Part shown: in pieces, positions 5,289 to 10,360 of the stretch
How the letters are laid out: each line of letters begins with the position of its first letter
Position numbering within the stretch: position 1 is the stretch's first letter
Notes under the pieces: generated by a model
The model's database searches: none
Told to the model about the DNA's origin: nothing
What the model saw: the letters and a program-made list of their open reading frames with translations, nothing else
NCBI GenBank assembly: GCA_002376965.1
Contig: DFOV01000385.1
Location: 1-10,360 of the forward strand
Source: Gammaproteobacteria bacterium UBA3532
GTDB lineage: Bacteria; Pseudomonadota; Gammaproteobacteria; Enterobacterales; UBA3532
Direction of reading: 5' to 3'
DNA length: 10,360 nucleotides
Position numbers and translations under genes: made by a program

Positions 5289-7219
5289 GCATGTGGTGGC
5301 CACACACATCATTTTTTCTGCGTTACGCCGTCATTTTGAACGTTATGCTGTTATTCGCAACGACGAGCAGTTACGCACAGCAACAGCCAGAGGATAGTGA
5401 GCATGCGAGCCACCATCCTGAAGCTACCAATGATCCCACTGTCAACGCTAATACGGATGTTTTGCCGACTGCTACACAAGGTAAAGGACCGCTGGGCAAT
5501 GCTGACGCCATGATGGGATCCGGTATGGCAAAAGGCATGGATAAAATGATGGAGAAAATGGGTGCACCCAAACCTAAAGATCTCTATCCCACGCTAATGC
5601 GCATGCATTCAGCTACACCCGAACAAAGAGAGACTGTTCTGATTAAAGCAACCGCAAGAATGCAACAAGGAAGTGAGCAACTTGCTACAGGTTTTGATTG
5701 GCTTGCCCGCGCAGCTGCCACTGATGACTATTCCCAAATGCAAATGGCTGTTGAAACAGTTAAAGAGGGTATAGCCCATTTTGACAGTGGTCTTGCTGCG
5801 AAACGTGCCATACAAGACGGGCAAGAACCACGAAGAGTGGCATTAACCTGGTTCAAGTCACAAATGAATTTGCTTCCCAGTGCGCCGGAAAAAGGTACTT
5901 CAACCCTATTTGGTATGACACCGTTTCACAGCGCAGTGATGCTCGTTTTACTCATATTTACAATTGTTATGGTGTATGTGTATGGATTTAAGATGCGCAG
6001 AGCTGCCGCGCTGCTCGAAGAGCTTAAGTCTACTGACACCGCAAGCACATCTGCGCCAACGACAAAAGTTTCCTCTGTTGTCGAATCTAATCCGGCTGCC
6101 CAGCAGCATGCTTCGGCACCTGCGCAAAGTAGCGAGCCAGCATTGTCATCCACTGCCTCATCGCGCAAGGGCACGTTTAGTGGCGGTATGGTAGTAACCG
6201 CGATTTTTAATGAAACCCATGATGTTAAAACGTTACGTCTAGCCAGCCCAGATGGACAAACCATTCCATTTGATTTCGAACCAGGTCAATTTGTCACGTT
6301 CACACTGAACATCGATGGTTTTGAAAAGCCAGTTAAGCGCTCATACACCATTGCATCATCGCCCACTGAACAGTATTACTTTGAAGTTACGATAAAGCGA
6401 GAGGAGTTCGGTGTGGTTTCTCGTTATATGCATGACGCGGTTGAGGTAGGAAATACGCTTTCAATTAAAGCCCCCGGCGGTAAATTTTATTTCAATGGTC
6501 ATGGTTCAAACAGCGTGGTGTTGATTTCTGGGGGAGTGGGGATCACACCGATGATGAGCGCTGTCCGCTACTTGACGACGACGTGCTGGGACGGTGATAT
6601 TTATTTTCTGTTTTGTACGCGAACGTCCAACGACTTTATTTTTGAACAGGAATTAAAATATCTGCAAGCACGTCATCCTCGGTTAAAAGTACTGGTCAGT
6701 ATGACTCAAGCAGAGGGTACATCCTGGATGGGGCCCCAAGGCCGCTTTTCATCCGCAATGATAAACGAATTTGTGCCAGATATTGCCTCAAAAACTGCGC
6801 ATATTTGTGGGCCTCCTGCAATGATGGATGCTACGAAAAAAATGCTAGCCGAATTGGGTATGCCTAACACGCATATTAAAACCGAAGCGTTTGGGGCTGC
6901 TAAACCAGAGCCCGCTCCCGTTAAACCTCAATTAGCCACTAACACCAACGCAGGCAACAACAGACAAGTACGGTTTAGTCTTTCAGACGTCGAAGCCCAC
7001 GCGGGTCCGGATGAGACCGTATTAGACGTCGCTGATGGACTCGATGTAGATATAGAGAATTCATGCAGAGCGGGTTCGTGCGGGAGTTGTAAGGTGAAAC
7101 TGCTACGTGGTGACGTCGATATGGAGGTTGATGATGGGCTGGAGCCTGAAGATAAGCTCAGTGGGTATATTCTGGCGTGCCAAGCTATCCCTAAATCTGA
7201 TGTGGAGGTTGAGGCTTAA
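5285..7219 (+). CDS. Membrane-anchored NAD(P)H:FAD:[2Fe-2S] reductase with periplasmic Met-rich head
   Basis: The 644-residue protein has several modules. Residues 1-31 are a signal peptide (cleavage after SSYA). Residues 32-210 are periplasmic, with His residues (HASHH), a Met-rich segment (AMMGSGMAKGMDKMMEKM, 75-92) and a helical region. A transmembrane helix (about 214-234) is followed by KMRR, so the rest is cytosolic by the positive-inside rule. After a Ser/Ala/Thr linker comes a ferredoxin-reductase unit: RSYT (352-355) for FAD, GGVGITPM (416-423) and CGPPAMM (508-514) for NAD(P). A C-terminal plant-type [2Fe-2S] ferredoxin domain has C594, C599, C602 and C632. The reductase-ferredoxin order is that of Hcr- and phenol-hydroxylase-reductase-like enzymes. 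The Met-rich periplasmic head is unusual. It overlaps the lipoprotein gene by 4 bp and the cytochrome b gene by 1 bp. It probably passes electrons to or from the heme b protein encoded next. Confidence 0.9.
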   Translation: MSMWWPHTSFFLRYAVILNVMLLFATTSSYAQQQPEDSEHASHHPEATNDPTVNANTDVLPTATQGKGPLGNADAMMGSGMAKGMDKMMEKMGAPKPKDLYPTLMRMHSATPEQRETVLIKATARMQQGSEQLATGFDWLARAAATDDYSQMQMAVETVKEGIAHFDSGLAAKRAIQDGQEPRRVALTWFKSQMNLLPSAPEKGTSTLFGMTPFHSAVMLVLLIFTIVMVYVYGFKMRRAAALLEELKSTDTASTSAPTTKVSSVVESNPAAQQHASAPAQSSEPALSSTASSRKGTFSGGMVVTAIFNETHDVKTLRLASPDGQTIPFDFEPGQFVTFTLNIDGFEKPVKRSYTIASSPTEQYYFEVTIKREEFGVVSRYMHDAVEVGNTLSIKAPGGKFYFNGHGSNSVVLISGGVGITPMMSAVRYLTTTCWDGDIYFLFCTRTSNDFIFEQELKYLQARHPRLKVLVSMTQAEGTSWMGPQGRFSSAMINEFVPDIASKTAHICGPPAMMDATKKMLAELGMPNTHIKTEAFGAAKPEPAPVKPQLATNTNAGNNRQVRFSLSDVEAHAGPDETVLDVADGLDVDIENSCRAGSCGSCKVKLLRGDVDMEVDDGLEPEDKLSGYILACQAIPKSDVEVEA

Positions 7220-7977
7220 TGAATTCTCAAGAGCGCACAATTGTAAGCAGCTTGGTTGTCCTAATGATCCTGCTATGGCTCGGTTTTTTATGGCATAGAG
7301 ACCCAGCATTCCCAGGCAGTTTTATTGGATTTGGCGTGGGTTTAAGCGCTTCGGTATTAATGCTTATCCCATTGGTATACATGACCATTAAGCGTAACAA
7401 ATCACTTAAGAAAGTCGTGACGAAGCACATCGCTATGCCAACGCTCCTGCGTATACATATCTATGCTGGTGTGCTGGGGCCTATTCTAGCGCTGATCCAT
7501 AGTGCCCATCGTTTTGATAGTGCTACCGGAGTTTCGCTTGTTATCTTTATGATGGTCGTTGTGATCAGTGGGTTTGTGGGTCGATATGTACTCGGTCTTA
7601 TTTCATCGAATGTGAAAGAGAAAAAGCGCCAAGTAAATGAACTCCACGTTGCGCTTTCTAACGCAAAACAGGCGTTGAAAGACGCAGTCTGTGATGACAG
7701 ATATTCGACGTTTGCCCAAACATCCGCACGACATATTCCTTACATCACGTTAAATGTGCCTACTTCAGCACAAAGTAAATTGTTCAAACAAGAAAGCCAG
7801 GTTCTTTCTATCATTGATACAATTTCCGATGTTGAGTACAGCATTCTCATTCATGACACCGCGAAGGTGTGGTTTGCTCGTTGGTTAAAATTTCACATCG
7901 TGATTTCAATGACACTTTATGTAGTCCTGTTTTTTCACATTTTCAGTGAAGTTTACTTTGGACTGCGCTGGTTATGA
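7219..7977 (+). CDS. Membrane di-heme cytochrome b-like protein
   Basis: The 252-residue protein has about five membrane helices (8-26, 34-56, 75-95, 105-127, 224-248). One helix holds H80 and H94 (RIHIYAG...LIHSAH) and the last holds H226 and H240 (KFHIVIS...FFHIFSE). Two helices each with two His 14 residues apart are the classic way to ligate two stacked b hemes across a membrane, as in ferric-reductase/NOX proteins and in cytochrome b of hydrogenases and formate dehydrogenases. A soluble loop (about 129-220) separates helices 4 and 5. No family name is certain. The ATG uses the last A of the reductase stop (TAATG), and the end overlaps the heptaheme gene by 4 bp. It therefore fits as the transmembrane link between the cytosolic reductase and the periplasmic hemes. 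Heme binding is inferred from the His spacing. Confidence 0.8.
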   Translation: MNSQERTIVSSLVVLMILLWLGFLWHRDPAFPGSFIGFGVGLSASVLMLIPLVYMTIKRNKSLKKVVTKHIAMPTLLRIHIYAGVLGPILALIHSAHRFDSATGVSLVIFMMVVVISGFVGRYVLGLISSNVKEKKRQVNELHVALSNAKQALKDAVCDDRYSTFAQTSARHIPYITLNVPTSAQSKLFKQESQVLSIIDTISDVEYSILIHDTAKVWFARWLKFHIVISMTLYVVLFFHIFSEVYFGLRWL

Positions 7978-8768
7978 TGAAATGGATAATAATCGTTCTT
8001 GGCTTAGTTGCTGCTGGCTTTGGCGTCAGTCATTTCATTCATATGCCTGAAGATAGCGCACAAATTCCATGGGAAAAAATGGTTGAACCCGGTTCACTCA
8101 ATAAAGCACATGCCTTTCTCGCGGATGACTGTTTGAGTTGTCACACACCGGTGAAGGGCGTTGAGCGTGACAAATGTGTGGCGTGTCATGCAAATGATAC
8201 GCATATCGTTGCGCGTCAACCCACTGCATTTCATACCGACATCAAAGAATGTGCAAGTTGCCATGTAGAGCACAAAGGTGAATCGGCCAACATTTCGCTC
8301 ATGAGCCATATAGCGTTAGTCGACATTGGTTTCAATATGCTCCCCAACCCAAATGTCCCGTTTGACGAGGGCGCTGCCACCATGGCGTTTTTGGAGAACA
8401 TACTAGCGAATAAACAAACTCCTGAGCCCTTGTTTGTGCACCCTGAGGTCAGTGATAAAGAAGCCTTATTAAATTGTACGCAATGTCACAGCAACGATGA
8501 TCGCCATTTAGGTCTATTTGGAGAGGATTGCGTGCAGTGTCACAGCACAGACAAATGGTCATTGCCAAAGTTTATTCACCCGTCGAGTCAATCACGTGAT
8601 TGCAATCAATGTCATGAAGCGCCGCCCAGTCACTATATGCAGCATTTTAAAATGATTTCCGCCAAAGTGGCAGGCGAGCCTAAAGCTAAAGTTGAGGAAT
8701 GCTATGCCTGCCATCAATCTACGTCCTGGAACGATATTAAGCGTGCCGGGTGGTATAAACACCATTAA
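7974..8768 (+). CDS. Membrane-anchored heptaheme c-type cytochrome
   Basis: The 264-residue product has an N-terminal hydrophobic helix (4-20) with no clear cleavage site, so it is probably an anchor to the inner membrane with the rest in the periplasm. Seven CxxCH heme sites are visible: CLSCH (53), CVACH (68), CASCH (93), CTQCH (168), CVQCH (186), CNQCH (210) and CYACH (243). Extra His residues (for example H46, H77, H87, H100, H156, H202, H220, H224) could be distal ligands, as in multiheme cytochromes of the c7/c3 type. Sites 1-3 and 4-7 form two clusters separated by about 70 residues without heme, suggesting two subdomains. The gene overlaps the cytochrome b gene by 4 bp (ATGA). It would receive or deliver electrons at the outer face of the membrane. 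The final acceptor is not shown by the sequence. Confidence 0.92.
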   Translation: MMKWIIIVLGLVAAGFGVSHFIHMPEDSAQIPWEKMVEPGSLNKAHAFLADDCLSCHTPVKGVERDKCVACHANDTHIVARQPTAFHTDIKECASCHVEHKGESANISLMSHIALVDIGFNMLPNPNVPFDEGAATMAFLENILANKQTPEPLFVHPEVSDKEALLNCTQCHSNDDRHLGLFGEDCVQCHSTDKWSLPKFIHPSSQSRDCNQCHEAPPSHYMQHFKMISAKVAGEPKAKVEECYACHQSTSWNDIKRAGWYKHH

Positions 8769-8780
8769 GGGGTACAAACT

Positions 8781-10004
8781 GTGATCACAAATTCCATTGC
8801 GCTCGCAACCTCGGTGCTGATCGCAATAGTATTGTGTCTGCCTCGCTTACGACAATCTTTCCAATGGCGAGCAACAGTCACACCGTTGGCTTCCATTATT
8901 GGTAGTGGCTTTTTGATCATTGCACCACTGCTGCATTCGGTAATGGGGAAATGGGCACTGCTTGGAATAGTGTTGTTGTCCATTCTGGCATATGCGCTGG
9001 GGTCGGTTATTCGCTTCAATATACGCCACGCAGAACCTGAGCTAGCTAGCAATCAACAAAGCAGTATTATGACGCTTGAAAAAGCAAGTCAATGGGCGCT
9101 TGGTGCGGCATATGCCATTTCCGTGGCGTTTTATATTAGTTTGTTTGCAGCGTTTGTTTTTGATCGTTTATCTATCTCTGATACGACGTACATCAAACTG
9201 TTTACCAGTGGGTTGCTTGTCATCATTATGGTGGTCGCTTGGCTTCGAGGTGCTAGGGGGCTAGAGACCATTGAGCTATTCGCCGTGACAATAAAGTTGG
9301 CTATTATAGTAGGTGTGCTCGCAGCGCTGGCAACCTACGACATACAAGTACAAAGTGCTTGGTTTCAACATGAAGCGATACAGGCATTGAGCCATTTTGA
9401 AACTGTTAGCATGCTCGCAGGGATGCTCATGGTAACGCAAGGGTTCGAGACAACCCGTTTTATGGGGAATAACTATACGCCAGAACAGCGCATTAAAGCG
9501 AGTCGTTATGCTCAGTGGATCGCTATTTTTCTCTATGTTGTTTTTATCGGTCTAACGTGTCCTATTTTCCTGAATTTTCCGATCACGGAATTAAACGAAA
9601 CAACGATTAGCTACACCCTAGGGCAAGCAATATGGGTATTGCCGATTTTATTACTGGTTGCCGCCACGGCAAGTCAGTTAAGTGCAGCATTAGCCGATAC
9701 TATCGGTGGCGGAGGCCTCTTAAAAGAGCTTTTCCATTTACCTATCTCCCCCCAATTTTACTACGTTTTAGTTATCGCCATCGCAGGTATATTAGTTTGG
9801 TCATCTAACGTATTTGAAATTATTAATCTCGCTTCAAAAGGGTTTGCACTTTATTACCTGATCCAAACAATAATCGTGATCAAACTCGTGATGCGTCAAA
9901 GCACAGGTCAACGCATTAGGTCAACAAAATTACTTGGTCTATCGGTGATCGTTCTCTGTTTATTCTTTGTGATTGGCTGGTCAATTCCAGCACCTCATAG
10001 CTAA
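8781..10004 (+). CDS. APC-superfamily permease-like membrane protein
   Basis: The 407-residue protein starts at GTG 8781, with AAGGGG (8767-8772) 8 nt upstream. It has about 12 hydrophobic segments. GSGFLI (41-46) matches the unwound first-helix motif of the amino acid-polyamine-organocation superfamily, and QGFETTRFMG (220-229) matches the conserved FE motif in its sixth helix. Substrate-binding loops cannot be read further, so the substrate is unknown; it could be an amino acid or another small organic solute. One helix comes before the GSG motif, which is slightly unusual. It lies 12 bp after the heptaheme gene and 14 bp before the hydrogenase protease gene, so it is probably in the same operon. 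Its job beside redox and hydrogenase genes is unclear. Confidence 0.82.
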   Translation: MITNSIALATSVLIAIVLCLPRLRQSFQWRATVTPLASIIGSGFLIIAPLLHSVMGKWALLGIVLLSILAYALGSVIRFNIRHAEPELASNQQSSIMTLEKASQWALGAAYAISVAFYISLFAAFVFDRLSISDTTYIKLFTSGLLVIIMVVAWLRGARGLETIELFAVTIKLAIIVGVLAALATYDIQVQSAWFQHEAIQALSHFETVSMLAGMLMVTQGFETTRFMGNNYTPEQRIKASRYAQWIAIFLYVVFIGLTCPIFLNFPITELNETTISYTLGQAIWVLPILLLVAATASQLSAALADTIGGGGLLKELFHLPISPQFYYVLVIAIAGILVWSSNVFEIINLASKGFALYYLIQTIIVIKLVMRQSTGQRIRSTKLLGLSVIVLCLFFVIGWSIPAPHS

Positions 10005-10018
10005 TAAGGAAAATACCG

Positions 10019-10360
10019 ATGCTATCACTAGAAACTACACCAACAATTGACCAAATTAAAAATGCGGCTAAGCGCTACGCTATCATTGGTGTTGGAAATC
10101 TACTGCAGCGAGATGATGGCGTTGGTGTGCACGCGGTTCGTGCTCTGCAACCCCTGCTAAAGTCTTATTCAAATGTATCTTGCATTGACGCTGGGACACT
10201 GAGCTATGAACTTTTGGAGTGGGTCGCGAGTTCCGATCATACGATAGTCATCGACGCGGCCTACATGCGCTGTTCGCCTGGTACGGTGAGAGTGTTTGAG
10301 GACGAGGCAATTGCGGATCAGTTTAAGCAAGCGACGACCCATTCCGTTCACCAGATCACG
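10019..10360 (+). CDS. [NiFe]-hydrogenase maturation protease (HyaD/HybD family), partial
   Basis: The frame begins at ATG 10019, with AAGGA (10006-10010) 8 nt upstream, and reads 114 codons to the right edge. The motifs follow the HyaD/HybD/HupD/HynD endopeptidases that trim the C-terminus of the [NiFe]-hydrogenase large subunit after nickel insertion. They are GVGNLLQRDDGVGVHAV (24-40), DAGTLSYELL (57-66), VIDAA (78-82), PGTVRVF (87-93) and THSVHQIT (107-114). By alignment from memory to HybD, the nickel-contacting residues E16, D62 and H93 correspond to D33, D79 and H111. Asp at the first place occurs in the HycI and HoxW branches. The family normally has about 150-170 residues, so roughly the last third is missing. 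The presence of this gene implies [NiFe]-hydrogenase structural genes to the right. The exact symbol depends on that hydrogenase. Confidence 0.92.
   Translation, partial: MLSLETTPTIDQIKNAAKRYAIIGVGNLLQRDDGVGVHAVRALQPLLKSYSNVSCIDAGTLSYELLEWVASSDHTIVIDAAYMRCSPGTVRVFEDEAIADQFKQATTHSVHQIT

Noticed and set aside
8780..8789. Palindrome TGTGATCACA over the GTG start of the permease gene
   Set aside because: It is short, overlaps a start codon in an operon interior and has no promoter elements, so chance is likely.

Overview
The window looks like a piece of a gammaproteobacterial chromosome, most likely an Alteromonas-like marine bacterium. Base composition is moderate, Shine-Dalgarno sites are strong, several genes encode Gram-negative lipoproteins or secreted proteins, one remnant is an outer-membrane barrel with a C-terminal Phe, and there is a consensus FNR/ANR box. 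From memory, some Alteromonas macleodii strains carry a [NiFe]-hydrogenase island beside metal-resistance genes, which fits what is seen here. The genus is inference only. There are no tRNA or rRNA genes, CRISPR arrays or insertion sequences.

Left part (1-2320, minus strand): the start of a small secreted protein runs off the left edge. Upstream of it is a 704-residue fusion of a short-chain dehydrogenase with a berberine-bridge-like FAD oxidase.

Middle (2318-3457): the intergenic region holds a 10-bp perfect inverted repeat and a perfect FNR box placed like a class II activation site ahead of a -10 element. Two decayed plus-strand genes follow. One is the last 132 residues of an outer-membrane barrel with no start. 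The other is a diheme cytochrome c gene cut by one in-frame TAA.

Right part (3554-10360, plus strand): eight closely spaced genes probably form one operon or two. The order is a Met/His-rich secreted protein, a small lipoprotein, and a lipoprotein with a Met/Cys-rich segment and two LTxxQ motifs. Next comes a membrane-anchored NAD(P)H/FAD/[2Fe-2S] reductase with a periplasmic Met-rich head, then a five-helix protein with a bis-His di-heme b pattern, and a membrane-anchored heptaheme cytochrome c. An APC-type permease and the start of a HyaD/HybD-type [NiFe]-hydrogenase maturation protease close the series. Overlaps of 4, 1 and 4 bp couple the four central genes.

Working model (inference): electrons pass between cytosolic NAD(P)H and periplasmic hemes by FAD, [2Fe-2S], two b hemes and seven c hemes. 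The Met-rich periplasmic proteins suggest a link to copper or another soft metal, and the protease suggests a link to a [NiFe] hydrogenase lying to the right. I do not recognise this combination as a named system, and it is the main point of interest in the window.
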